DNA of 59,734 bases from UBA3775 sp051877895 (lineage in GTDB: Bacteria > Bacillota > Clostridia > Lachnospirales > Lachnospiraceae): positions 1 to 59,734 of the forward strand of contig JBJEJI010000038.1 in assembly GCA_051877895.1 (NCBI GenBank), given 5' to 3'. Positions 35,152 through 43,486 of this stretch are shown in pieces (the stretch's first letter is position 1; each line of letters starts with the position of its first letter). A program made the position numbers and the translations under genes. Below the pieces are notes generated by a model. The model had not been told where the DNA came from and ran no database searches. It worked only from the letters and a program-made list of their open reading frames with translations.

Positions 35152-36390
35152 TTATTTCTTCTCTCCTACAGTTATGCTTACCGTAGTTTTATCAAGAAGT
35201 ATTTCCTCACCGGCATCATACTGTAACGAAAGCTCATAAGTCCCCGGTCCCGTCACAGAAGTACAATCAATATATAGTCCCAGATCGTCAAGCGTAATCT
35301 GTTCAGTTGTTCCCTCAGCACCCCAAACGCTAAAGGATGTCAACGTAGTGTTATTTTTGATTTCCAGTGAAGTATTTAAATTTTTAGCTGTTATATCCGC
35401 TATTTTTACAGACATAACACGATTTTCATTAAGCATAACAACCGGTACTGTTACCGAAACTGTATCGGTATCGGATACAAGGAAACATCCTTCCGGTATA
35501 TATTCTGTTAAGCTTATGTTTTCAGCCAGAGTTTCCTTTAAACCGGTTCTCTCAAAAGGAATTACAATCTCTGTAATTTCTTTTAATACATAAACCGGTC
35601 CGGCAATTGTAATTGAACCCGGAGCCTGTTCCAAAGGCTTACATGCAAAACCATATTCAGCAGTTACATTATCATCTATTACAAGATTAATATTTTTGGT
35701 AGGATACAAATCTACCGTAACATCAACACGATTTTCCTGAATAGTCAATTTGGAAACATCAATTACATTTCCTTCTTTGTCATATGGAACTACTTTTACA
35801 TTAGTGGAGAAGGAAGAGTTCTTGCCTTCTATATCTACTGTTGCAACAAGCTTTTCAATGTTGCTTACCTGAGTGGCTGAGCCATAAACCTCAAGCATTA
35901 ACGGAGATACTGAAGCATCGGCATAATAATTATCTGCTGGATTTCCTTTCATTTCTACGAAAATTTTTTTATTTTCCACTACCATTTCTTCCAGACTGAG
36001 AATCATTACCTCGTCAGATTTGGAAGTGATTTCTACATTCTTTCCCACCTGACTGTTTTTAAATGTCACATGAATCGGACATGCATTTGTAATACTTAGT
36101 TCTTTTAAGTTAACATACGCATACACATCTGTTTCACTAAGTGACTGTACAACAGAACGTGGTCCGGTAACTGAAATGCTTATTGTGTCACCGCTGACGA
36201 CATCATATATCATGTCTTCATCTACTACTGCCTGTTCATTTGTCTTGTTTACAGATATATTTTTTATTGTTATTGTAATTCTGGGGTCAGACATATTCAT
36301 AATCAGACACCAGAACAGGACTGCAAGACCAATCGAAAGCAGTTTCCAGCCAATATTTTTAAAAATCCTGTCTTTAATATTTTTGTTCAT
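35152..36390 (-). CDS. cdaR: YbbR-domain protein CdaR, regulator of diadenylate cyclase
   Basis: CdaR is membrane-anchored and modulates CdaA activity. The 412-aa protein has one N-terminal helix (about 13-31) and an extracytoplasmic part of about four YbbR-like beta repeats, each with a VxVxVSGPxxVV or LEVYGSATQVSNIEKL-like segment. It follows cdaA by 22 nt, the conserved order in Firmicutes. AAAGGAAA precedes the ATG. Confidence 0.92.
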   Translation of the reverse strand: MNKNIKDRIFKNIGWKLLSIGLAVLFWCLIMNMSDPRITITIKNISVNKTNEQAVVDEDMIYDVVSGDTISISVTGPRSVVQSLSETDVYAYVNLKELSITNACPIHVTFKNSQVGKNVEITSKSDEVMILSLEEMVVENKKIFVEMKGNPADNYYADASVSPLMLEVYGSATQVSNIEKLVATVDIEGKNSSFSTNVKVVPYDKEGNVIDVSKLTIQENRVDVTVDLYPTKNINLVIDDNVTAEYGFACKPLEQAPGSITIAGPVYVLKEITEIVIPFERTGLKETLAENISLTEYIPEGCFLVSDTDTVSVTVPVVMLNENRVMSVKIADITAKNLNTSLEIKNNTTLTSFSVWGAEGTTEQITLDDLGLYIDCTSVTGPGTYELSLQYDAGEEILLDKTTVSITVGEKK

Positions 36391-36412
36391 AGCCGTTTCC
36401 TTTTAAAAGTTA

Positions 36413-37303
36413 TTACTTTCCTGATTTTCGCTTGAATTTAGCCTTCGATACCATTGAAACCCTGTCAAATTTTTTCTTGGCATTTTTTCCTGTTGAGGCA
36501 TAAACCTGCATATCGGTCAGTTTACTTTTCAGATACATTTCATCAATTCCACGAATCAACTGTCCATTTCTGGCAAGGGAAACTTTTCCTGTTTCTTCGG
36601 AAACAATTATTATCAGTGCATCAACCACCTCACTGAGGCCGACACCGGCCCTATGTCTTGTACCTAATTCCTTGCTTAACTGCATATTGTCGGAAACCGG
36701 AAGTATACAGGTGGCTGATGTAATTCTGTCATTTTTTATGATAACTGCACCATCATGAAGAGGTGTATTATGTTCAAATATGTTAATCAGCAGGGCTGAT
36801 GTTACCTTAGCATCCAAAGGTATACCTGTACGTTCATACTCTCCAAGAGAAGTCTCCCCCTCTATTACCATTAATGCTCCTGTCTTGCATTTAGCCATGT
36901 CAAAAGTTGCACTTATGATTTCCTGTATTGTTTCATCAGAAAATCTTTTATTTCCGCCCTTAAAATCAAAACTAAAAAGGCTGTAATTTCTTCGTCCAAG
37001 CTGTTCCAACGCTCTTCTGAGCTCCGGCTGGAAAATAATAAACAAAGCTATAATGCCAACATTAATTGTATTGGCAAAAATCCAGAGTATGGCATTGAAC
37101 TGAAACAGTTCTGCAAAAATCCAGATTACAATCAAAACCACAATACCCTTTACCAGTGACCATGCTTTTGTATTTCTGATCCATGTAATTACATAATACA
37201 AAAGGATCGCAATCAGAAGTATTTCTATTACATCTCCGGGCATCAGGTTTTTAGGTAACAGATAACTGAAAAATGATGATAACGAACTAATAAAGTTACT
37301 CAT
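36413..37303 (-). CDS. cdaA: Diadenylate cyclase CdaA
   Basis: It makes the second messenger c-di-AMP from two ATP, controlling potassium and osmolyte transport and wall homeostasis. The 296-aa protein has three N-terminal membrane helices (about 25-90) and a DAC domain with D184-G-A186 and R216-H-R218, both needed for catalysis. GAGAGG precedes the ATG. It is third gene in the operon formed with two unknown membrane proteins upstream and cdaR and an HPr-like gene downstream; no glmM follows, unlike in Bacilli. Confidence 0.96.
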   Translation of the reverse strand: MSNFISSLSSFFSYLLPKNLMPGDVIEILLIAILLYYVITWIRNTKAWSLVKGIVVLIVIWIFAELFQFNAILWIFANTINVGIIALFIIFQPELRRALEQLGRRNYSLFSFDFKGGNKRFSDETIQEIISATFDMAKCKTGALMVIEGETSLGEYERTGIPLDAKVTSALLINIFEHNTPLHDGAVIIKNDRITSATCILPVSDNMQLSKELGTRHRAGVGLSEVVDALIIIVSEETGKVSLARNGQLIRGIDEMYLKSKLTDMQVYASTGKNAKKKFDRVSMVSKAKFKRKSGK

Positions 37304-37320
37304 GAATTACCTCTCACTGT

Positions 37321-38769
37321 CTAAAAATCATCTTCGGAATCTTCATAGCTTCCTGACGGTATTCCGGAAGTTCTTCCCGCAGCCTGCGTTCTATGTGTGA
37401 CATTTCCTGCTGCAGTTCTTCCTGCTAATGTTCTCTGTGCTGTATTTCCCGTTACACTTCTTCCTGCTACACTTCTCTGCGCCGTGTTTCCCGCTGCAGT
37501 TCCTCCCGCGGCTGTTCTCTGCGCCGTGTTTTCCGCTACATTTCCTCCCGCGGCTGTTCTCTGTGCTGTGTTTCCCGTTACACTTCTTCCTGCTGCTGAT
37601 GTTTTCTGCATTCCGTTCTGTTTTCTATTGCCGGTGACAGACGACCGGGCTCCGGCACCGGTGTTTCTGCCGGACATTCTGTCAAGGTACTTTTTAACCG
37701 GTTCTTTTTCATAATCCGCATCCGGATCACCTGTCAATACTCTTCCTGTTGTGCCAGACAGTGTATTACGAGAGTTTTTTGCAAGATTAGAATCTACATC
37801 ATCCAGTTCATCTCCAAAGTCCTCGTCAAAGGAATCGGTTCTTCTGGAAACAACATGTTTAACATTAACTTTTGTTCCTGCAACTTTAATCTTAGGAACA
37901 GCCTTAACATAGTAATAGTAGTAATCGTCCTCAAATTGAACCTGTTCAGTTCCGGCATAAAAAAGCGGACGACACAGGAAGTTTGCCAGGAAGGCAATTC
38001 CTCCTGAAAGGATTGAGAAAAAGACAACACTGAAAATTCCAACACCAATATCATACTTTAACATCATAATGATAAAGCCTATCATTGAAGTTCCTGACCC
38101 TACAGCAATTGCGATTTCAAATGAATAATCCATTTTTATGTTTCTAACCAGATAAACTGCCACAATTACCAGTGCCAGAATAATCATGGTAGCAAACATT
38201 GCCTCATTTTTCATTACACTGTTAAGTGCGCTAACATAAAGTTGAAAAGGATCCTCTGCACCCTTTGCCTGACCGGTAGTAATTAAGTTGTTACCCACTC
38301 CTTTAAGGAAATAGTAAGAAAACACTCCCACACATACGGGAATAATTGAAAGCGGTGTAGAAAACAACCCAAGACAGATTGGAAGAACATACGGCATTTT
38401 AATTCCCATAAGGACAGGCATTCCTATTACTGCCTGTCCATATTCAGGAGTAAAACGCAGGAAAAAGCAAAACAGAATAACGGCAATAATCAAAACTGTG
38501 GCTGCCATCAAAAAAGATGCGGAATATAATTGTAATGCAACATATACAACCATTACTGCCACCACAACAGAACCGGGCAGAAAAGCAGATACTACTGATA
38601 ATGCGAGAATAATAAAAAATCCTGAAAGTTTTGCATTATAACCGATTGTGTTTTTTATTGCCTCAAAAGCACAGAAATATATTATTGCGTTTATAATAAA
38701 TTTCACATAACGTTCTGTTTTCTGATAAATTTCAATCATCTTTGCCCTGATTTCAAGTAACTGTGTCAT
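37321..38769 (-). CDS. Polytopic membrane protein with repetitive C-terminal tail, unknown
   Basis: Not assigned to a family. The 482-aa protein has roughly eight membrane helices in residues 25-280, then a cytosolic-looking tail with an acidic stretch (DEDFGDELDDVD) and five copies of a 14-residue repeat (about 395-465; core GNTAQRTAAG), low in complexity and rich in Ala, Gly, Thr, Gln and Arg. The ATG at 38769 has GGAGGG. Its place directly before cdaA, with 17 nt between, suggests a role in the c-di-AMP system, for example as a membrane scaffold or a sensor. That is inference. Confidence 0.75.
   Translation of the reverse strand: MTQLLEIRAKMIEIYQKTERYVKFIINAIIYFCAFEAIKNTIGYNAKLSGFFIILALSVVSAFLPGSVVVAVMVVYVALQLYSASFLMAATVLIIAVILFCFFLRFTPEYGQAVIGMPVLMGIKMPYVLPICLGLFSTPLSIIPVCVGVFSYYFLKGVGNNLITTGQAKGAEDPFQLYVSALNSVMKNEAMFATMIILALVIVAVYLVRNIKMDYSFEIAIAVGSGTSMIGFIIMMLKYDIGVGIFSVVFFSILSGGIAFLANFLCRPLFYAGTEQVQFEDDYYYYYVKAVPKIKVAGTKVNVKHVVSRRTDSFDEDFGDELDDVDSNLAKNSRNTLSGTTGRVLTGDPDADYEKEPVKKYLDRMSGRNTGAGARSSVTGNRKQNGMQKTSAAGRSVTGNTAQRTAAGGNVAENTAQRTAAGGTAAGNTAQRSVAGRSVTGNTAQRTLAGRTAAGNVTHRTQAAGRTSGIPSGSYEDSEDDF
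37375..37587. repeat. 42-bp tandem repeat inside a coding region, about five copies
   Basis: Consecutive units at about 37546-37587, 37504-37545, 37462-37503, 37420-37461 and 37375-37419 (the last is 45 nt). Each keeps the frame and encodes a unit such as RSVTGNTAQRTAAG. DNA identity between units is high, so copy number could vary between strains. Confidence 0.85.
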
Positions 38770-38814
38770 TCTTTCCCTCCAGCACATCTCTCAGATGAGG
38801 TTTGTTTTTAATAA

Positions 38815-39231
38815 TTAATATTCTTCAAGATCCTTAAGTCTTTCGTCCTTTTCATTCAGCCTGTTGATTTTTCCAAGCAGCTTATAATACTTTGAAAGTC
38901 TTGCTCTGCTCTTACGATATTTTGAAGAGTAACATACCCAGCATATTCCAAGATATATTGCCAGCATTGAAATATACAGACCAAGAATTTTCATTCCAAA
39001 ACTTTTATAGTCAATCAAAAAGGCATTTTCTATATAGTAGTTAATATTGTAAAGAAAATAAACGCCCCATACCGCTACATAACCGATTGTGCAGAAAATA
39101 ATGGTTTTAAGCATGTTAATGCGCACATAGTCAGATTTAAAGTATTTTGACATGGCAATATCTTCTTTTCCCACATGCTTCTCATAAATAGCACATTTTG
39201 TCATAAGCCTTGTTTTTTGTTTATTAATCAT
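38815..39231 (-). CDS. Small two-helix membrane protein with charged C-terminal helix, unknown
   Basis: Not recognised. The 138 residues have two membrane segments (about 43-62 and 82-103) and a Lys/Arg/Glu-rich C-terminal helix (SKYRKSRARLSKYYKLLGKINRLNEKDERLKDLEEY in part) that may form a coiled coil. GAGGAG precedes the ATG at 39231. An internal start (Met27) is possible but has a poorer site. It is the first gene of the cda operon, 45 nt before the repeat-tail membrane protein. Confidence 0.7.
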   Translation of the reverse strand: MINKQKTRLMTKCAIYEKHVGKEDIAMSKYFKSDYVRINMLKTIIFCTIGYVAVWGVYFLYNINYYIENAFLIDYKSFGMKILGLYISMLAIYLGICWVCYSSKYRKSRARLSKYYKLLGKINRLNEKDERLKDLEEY

Positions 39232-39285
39232 AACTCCTCACATATAATCAGCCGGGCATACCCCTCCCAGCATATATTTATCCAT

Positions 39286-39291
39286 ATTATA
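39286..39291 (-). promoter_or_regulatory. Extended -10 promoter of the cda operon
   Basis: TGGTATAAT on the minus strand (TATAAT at 39286-39291), an extended -10, without a clear -35. The leader holds a 6-bp hairpin (about 39250-39270) whose loop has AGGGG. Confidence 0.5.
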
Positions 39292-39549
39292 CCATACTTT
39301 AAAGACAGATACTAGACTTTTTTATTAACTGAATTGAAGCAAATATAAGGATATTTTATTATTTCACAAATAATGATAACTTTCCTCATAATCTCTCTCA
39401 TTTTTCAAATATTATATACATAAGGGGATATAATAACTTCTATAACACAAATGACTTTTATTAGATACATTACCTTCTGCCCTAGCCTGTATTTTGAAGG
39501 ATAAAGGGAAAACTATTATAGAAAGAATACGTATTTTTGAAGGAAACGT

Positions 39550-39714
39550 ATGAGATCAGAAGGTACATAAAGAACTTACCATAAGGACGCTGTCCCTGCA
39601 CATACAGATGCCGATGAAATGCAACAACTGCTGAGCAGGGAGGTCCCATTTAACAAAAGAGCTCTCCATTTTGTTGTAAAGCTTTTTGATCCGTATTTAA
39701 GATTTTTATTTTAA
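39550..39714 (+). pseudogene. Small decayed reading frame with one in-frame stop
   Basis: GAAGGAAA precedes an ATG at 39550, but TAA follows after six codons (39568-39570). The same frame then stays open for 47 codons to 39714, with protein-like composition (for example EMQQLLSREVPFNKRALHF then VVKLFDPYLRFLF). This is either a 54-codon gene broken by a stop, a remnant of a larger gene, or chance. I do not recognise the family. The rest of the ~430-nt gap (39292-39722) is AT-rich, with no other gene visible. Confidence 0.4.
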
Positions 39715-39722
39715 AAGATTTT

Positions 39723-41132
39723 TTATTTATTATTTTCACCTGGTTTTATGGCTGCAGATTTTTCAGCCAGAACCTTGGCATTGTTTTCTACTCTTGCCTT
39801 TCCCAAAGGATAAAGAAAGTACAGAACAGCAGCCAGAAGAATGTAGCCAAAGACAGGGACCAGGCAGGTGATATTATAAATGCCTTTTACCACATCAGCA
39901 TCATAGGCAGTAGCCTGTGTATATCCAATCAAAGTAAGTAAGAGTCCGGACACACCCGAGGCTGCAGCCTGTCCAAGTTTTCTTGCAAAAGAATAAACCG
40001 CATAAATTGTTCCGTCAGACCTGTCTCCTGTCCGGACTTCCGTATCATCAATTACATCTGTTATCATCGCCCAGCATATAAGAGAGAAAATCGCAAGACC
40101 TATATAGGAAATTGCATATACACCTACGAAGGCCCATGCATTTTTTATCTGAAGGAAATAAGCTGCTCCGTAAACCACTGCTCCAAAAACAGAAGCTGCT
40201 ATGGCAAGTTCTTTTCTGCCGAATTTACGGGAAAGCTTTACCGTAAAAGCTGCACAGATAATAGTCACAAACACTCCTACAAAGCCAGCCGCAGACTGTG
40301 CCTGCACATTTCTGAAGTAGTTAGGAAAAATATATCCGGACATAGTAGTTGATGTAAGCTGAACCAAAAGCATACATATGGATGCAAGTACAATTCCTAT
40401 CAAGGCTTTATTGTGAATAAGACCGGTAATCAGTTGTTTCAAATCGAACTTTTCAGTCTTCTGTTCTACTTTAACACGTTCTGTAACCATATAGTAGCAA
40501 ACCATATAGCAGATAACTGCACCGATAGAACAAACCAGTGCTGCTACGGTCATTCTGGAGCCGTCTAGAATCTGATTACCATTTGCATCTTCATAATAAA
40601 CCACTAAAGGCAATATTACACCAATAAAAGTTCCTGCAAGTGAGGCTCCAATGGTTCGCCATGTTGACAATGCCGCCCTGTCCTCAGGCTCACCGGAAAC
40701 TGCTGATGCCATGGAACCGTAAGGAATGTTAATACCCGTATAAAACACACTACCCCAAAGGAGGTATGTAAAGAACATCCAGAAAATTTTAAAGCCCATA
40801 GGCATGTTCTGAAACCAGCTTGCATACATCAGGAATGAAGCCACCGCTACCGGTCCGCACATTCTGCGAATCCACTGAATAAATTTTCCTTTTCTGCCCG
40901 GTTTACTTCTGTCTACAATCTGTCCCATTGCCACATCGGTGAAAGCATCAACGAAACGTGCCACCATCATCATAATACCAACCAGTCCGACACTTACTCC
41001 CATTACATCGGAATAGAATTTCATCAGCATTGTACTCGAAAGAATAAATGTAAAGTCATTACCGAAATCACCAAACATATATCCAACTTTATCTTTTATA
41101 CCAAAAGGGGTTATTCTTTTAATGTTCTGCAT
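39723..41132 (-). CDS. GPH-family sugar:cation symporter (probable hexuronide transporter)
   Basis: A 469-aa, 12-helix symporter of the glycoside-pentoside-hexuronide family. It has the N-terminal FGIKDKVGYMFGDFGNDFTF and the family loop DAFTDVAMGQIVDRSKPGRKGK after helix 2. Such proteins import glucuronides (GusB/UidB), melibiose or xylosides; the surrounding genes point to a glucuronide or free hexuronate. GGAGA precedes the ATG at 41132. It diverges from the AraC gene, and the shared gap carries the proposed operator at 41213-41238. Confidence 0.9.
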   Translation of the reverse strand: MQNIKRITPFGIKDKVGYMFGDFGNDFTFILSSTMLMKFYSDVMGVSVGLVGIMMMVARFVDAFTDVAMGQIVDRSKPGRKGKFIQWIRRMCGPVAVASFLMYASWFQNMPMGFKIFWMFFTYLLWGSVFYTGINIPYGSMASAVSGEPEDRAALSTWRTIGASLAGTFIGVILPLVVYYEDANGNQILDGSRMTVAALVCSIGAVICYMVCYYMVTERVKVEQKTEKFDLKQLITGLIHNKALIGIVLASICMLLVQLTSTTMSGYIFPNYFRNVQAQSAAGFVGVFVTIICAAFTVKLSRKFGRKELAIAASVFGAVVYGAAYFLQIKNAWAFVGVYAISYIGLAIFSLICWAMITDVIDDTEVRTGDRSDGTIYAVYSFARKLGQAAASGVSGLLLTLIGYTQATAYDADVVKGIYNITCLVPVFGYILLAAVLYFLYPLGKARVENNAKVLAEKSAAIKPGENNK

Positions 41133-41166
41133 AAATAATCTCCTTCTCTTTTTTTGTCATTCTAAC

Positions 41167-41238
41167 ATAATAATTTTTTATCCCGAGAGAATAATAATTG
41201 GTTGTTTCCGTATTATTTTTAGATAAAATCGGAAAAAT
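41167..41238. promoter_or_regulatory. araC/symporter control region with shared 26-bp motif
   Basis: The plus-strand araC promoter is TTGTTT (41202-41207), 16 nt, TAAAAT (41224-41229). Over its -10 lies a 26-bp motif (41213-41238; TTATTTTTAG, 2 nt, AAAAT, 1 nt, GGAAAA) that recurs at 50420-50445 upstream of the GH2 gene. ATAATAATT is directly repeated at 41167-41175 and 41191-41199. No strong promoter is visible for the symporter, as expected if it needs an activator. Confidence 0.6.
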
Positions 41239-41282
41239 AATTCAATACAAAACCAAAAAAAGAAGGAGTTAATAAAAAAGCC

Positions 41283-42011
41283 TTGAGATATGAAAATGAA
41301 CAAATTTTATCGAAAGCATCTTTTGATAATCAGCCGGATGCCAAAAAAAGTATTGAAATTTTAGAAAACAGATATGAAACAGAAAGACAGCTGATGCAGG
41401 CAGTAACAAACGGTCAGACACATAAAGCTGAAATGTTCTTTGTAGAATTGACCTCGGTAAAGCCTGAGTCTCGAAGTGACAGTCTTCTAAGAGACATGAA
41501 AAACTATACTGTAATTCTCAATACTCTTTTAAGAAAAGCTGCTGAAGCTGCTTCAGTACATCCTTTTTATATTGATTCTATTTCTTCCCAATATGCAACT
41601 AAAATTGAACAACTGACCTCCCCTGCAGCCTGTAAAGCAACACAAAAAGAAATGGTCAGACGATACTGTATGCTTGTAAAAAACCATTCTTTAAAAGGAT
41701 ATTCACTTTTAATTCGGAAAGCAATTACAGATATTGGATATGATCTTACGGCGGATTTAAGTTTAAGAGCACTGGCCGGGAGACTAAATGTAAACCCCAG
41801 TTACCTGTCTACTTTGTTCAGACGGGAAACCGGGGTTACTCTAACAGAATACGTTAATAAAAAAAGAATCGAACATGCCATATGGCTGCTTAATACTACT
41901 GATTTACAAATACAGGAAATTGCACAGCACTGTGGTATTCCTGATGTTAATTATTTTACCAAAACCTTTAAAAAGCTTGTTGGTAAAACTCCTAAAGAAT
42001 ACAGGTCTTAG
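41283..42011 (+). CDS. AraC-family transcriptional regulator
   Basis: The C-terminal ~100 of 242 residues are the two-helix-turn-helix AraC domain: DLSLRALAGRLNVNPSYLSTLFRRETG, then LQIQEIAQHCGIPDVNYFTKTFKKLVGKTPKEYR. The N-terminal part resembles the middle of longer regulators (YTVILNTLLRKAAEAASVHP) and lacks a recognisable sugar-binding cupin. The best start is TTG at 41283, but the GGAG is 14 nt away, which is too far; the N-terminus is uncertain and may be truncated. It lies between the symporter and uxaC and probably controls the hexuronate genes. Its stop codon interleaves with that of uxaC (4-nt overlap). Confidence 0.85.
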   Translation: MRYENEQILSKASFDNQPDAKKSIEILENRYETERQLMQAVTNGQTHKAEMFFVELTSVKPESRSDSLLRDMKNYTVILNTLLRKAAEAASVHPFYIDSISSQYATKIEQLTSPAACKATQKEMVRRYCMLVKNHSLKGYSLLIRKAITDIGYDLTADLSLRALAGRLNVNPSYLSTLFRRETGVTLTEYVNKKRIEHAIWLLNTTDLQIQEIAQHCGIPDVNYFTKTFKKLVGKTPKEYRS

Positions 42012-43408
42012 AACCCAAAATATTTTTCTGCATTATTATAGCAGATACCTTTTACAATTTTTTCAAGTGCCCTGTAATCCTCCGGATATTCTCCGTTTTC
42101 CACCCACTTGCCGAGAAGGTCGCAAAGTATTCTTCTGAAATACTCATGTCTGGTATAGGAAAGGAAACTTCTGGAATCTGTAAGCATTCCTACAAAGCCT
42201 CCCAAAAATCCAAGGCTGGCAAGGCTTGAGAGTTGCTCAGTCATGCCTGTTTTATGGTCATTAAACCACCATGCACTGCCCTGCTGAATTTTTCCTACAG
42301 CAGTAGAATCCTGAAAACAACCTATTATTGTACCAATAGCTGCATTATCTGCAGGATTCAATGAGTAAATAATTGTTTTTGGCAGTTGTGAGGTTTCATC
42401 CAGAGAATTTAAGAAATCAGCCAGTTCCGCAGATGGTGTATAATTACTGATACAATCTATTCCCGCATCTGCTCCAAGCTCTTTAAACACTCTTATACTG
42501 TTGTCTCTTTTAACTCCATAGTGGAGCTGCATGACCCAGTCACGTTTGTAATATTCTCTTCCCAAAAACTGTAAAAGAGCCGTTCTGAATTTTGCTGTTT
42601 CTGCTTCGTCGGGAATTTCTCCACCAAGACGTTTTGCAAAAATTCTTTCCACTTCTGTTACAGAAGCAGGGGCATACATAACATATGAAAGTCCATGGTC
42701 TGATACTTTACAGCCCATTTTAGCAAAAAAATCCATGCGTAATATAAGAGCTTCAGTGAGGGAAGCAAAATCAGTAATAGATATTCCACTAATTTCACTT
42801 AATTTTTCGATATACTGTACATAATCCGGCTTTTGGATACCCATTACCATGTCAGGACGCCATGCAGGGAGAACTCTTACTTCAAAGCTTTCATCCTCTG
42901 CCAGTTTTTTATGCCAATCAAGAGAATCTGACGGGTCATCTGTGGTACAAAGAAGAACAACACCTGACTGCCTGATCAGATTTCTTGCAGACATGGAATC
43001 CTGTGCAAGTTTATTGTTACATAATTTCCATACCTCCTCTGCAGTTTCACCATTAAGGCAGCCTTCATAACCAAAATAGCGCCGAAGCTCCAGATGACTC
43101 CAGTGATACAGTGGATTACCTATTGCCATTTCAAGGGTTTCAGCCCATTTCCGGAATTTCTCACGGTCATCTGCATCTCCTGTAATGTAAAACTCTTCCA
43201 CTCCTGCAGAGCGCATGAGACGCCACTTGTAGTGGTCGCCTCCAAGCCAGACCTGAGTAATGTTATCAAATTTTCTGTCCTCATAAATTTCCTTTGGACT
43301 GATATGACAATGATAATCCAATATAGGCATATCTTCTGCATAGTCATGATACAGCTTTTTAGCTGTTTCCGTTGTGAGAAGAAAATCTTCATCCATAAAT
43401 TTTTTCAT
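42008..43408 (-). CDS. uxaC: Glucuronate (uronate) isomerase
   Basis: UxaC isomerises D-glucuronate to D-fructuronate, and galacturonate to tagaturonate. The 466 aa begin FMDEDFLLTTETAKKLYHDYA, matching the E. coli protein, with metal ligands in DYHCHISP and the GDHYKWRLMRSAGV motif; length is normal. An upstream TTG frame is rejected since the ATG at 43408 aligns with known N-termini, although its GAGAG ribosome site is weak. Last gene of the GH2-uxuA-uxuB-kdgA-kdgK-uxaC cluster. Confidence 0.96.
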   Translation of the reverse strand: MKKFMDEDFLLTTETAKKLYHDYAEDMPILDYHCHISPKEIYEDRKFDNITQVWLGGDHYKWRLMRSAGVEEFYITGDADDREKFRKWAETLEMAIGNPLYHWSHLELRRYFGYEGCLNGETAEEVWKLCNNKLAQDSMSARNLIRQSGVVLLCTTDDPSDSLDWHKKLAEDESFEVRVLPAWRPDMVMGIQKPDYVQYIEKLSEISGISITDFASLTEALILRMDFFAKMGCKVSDHGLSYVMYAPASVTEVERIFAKRLGGEIPDEAETAKFRTALLQFLGREYYKRDWVMQLHYGVKRDNSIRVFKELGADAGIDCISNYTPSAELADFLNSLDETSQLPKTIIYSLNPADNAAIGTIIGCFQDSTAVGKIQQGSAWWFNDHKTGMTEQLSSLASLGFLGGFVGMLTDSRSFLSYTRHEYFRRILCDLLGKWVENGEYPEDYRALEKIVKGICYNNAEKYFGF

Positions 43409-43486
43409 AATAAGACTCTCAATTTTAAAATTTATTTTATGTCCGGATTTATCAGACTGTGACTTTATACTACTGACACTCAGCAA

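Noticed and set aside
37375..37587. CRISPR array
   Set aside because: Units are contiguous 42-bp repeats without spacers, they keep the reading frame, and they lie inside a gene.
37397..37714. Plus-strand hydrophobic frame across the repeat region
   Set aside because: Reverse translation of an Ala/Gly/Thr/Arg repeat gives Ala/Val/Phe/Leu/Pro runs; no start signals.
39653..39676. Terminator of the symporter gene (AACAAAA/TTTTGTT stem)
   Set aside because: A+T-only 7-bp arms and no T run in the needed direction; too weak to claim.
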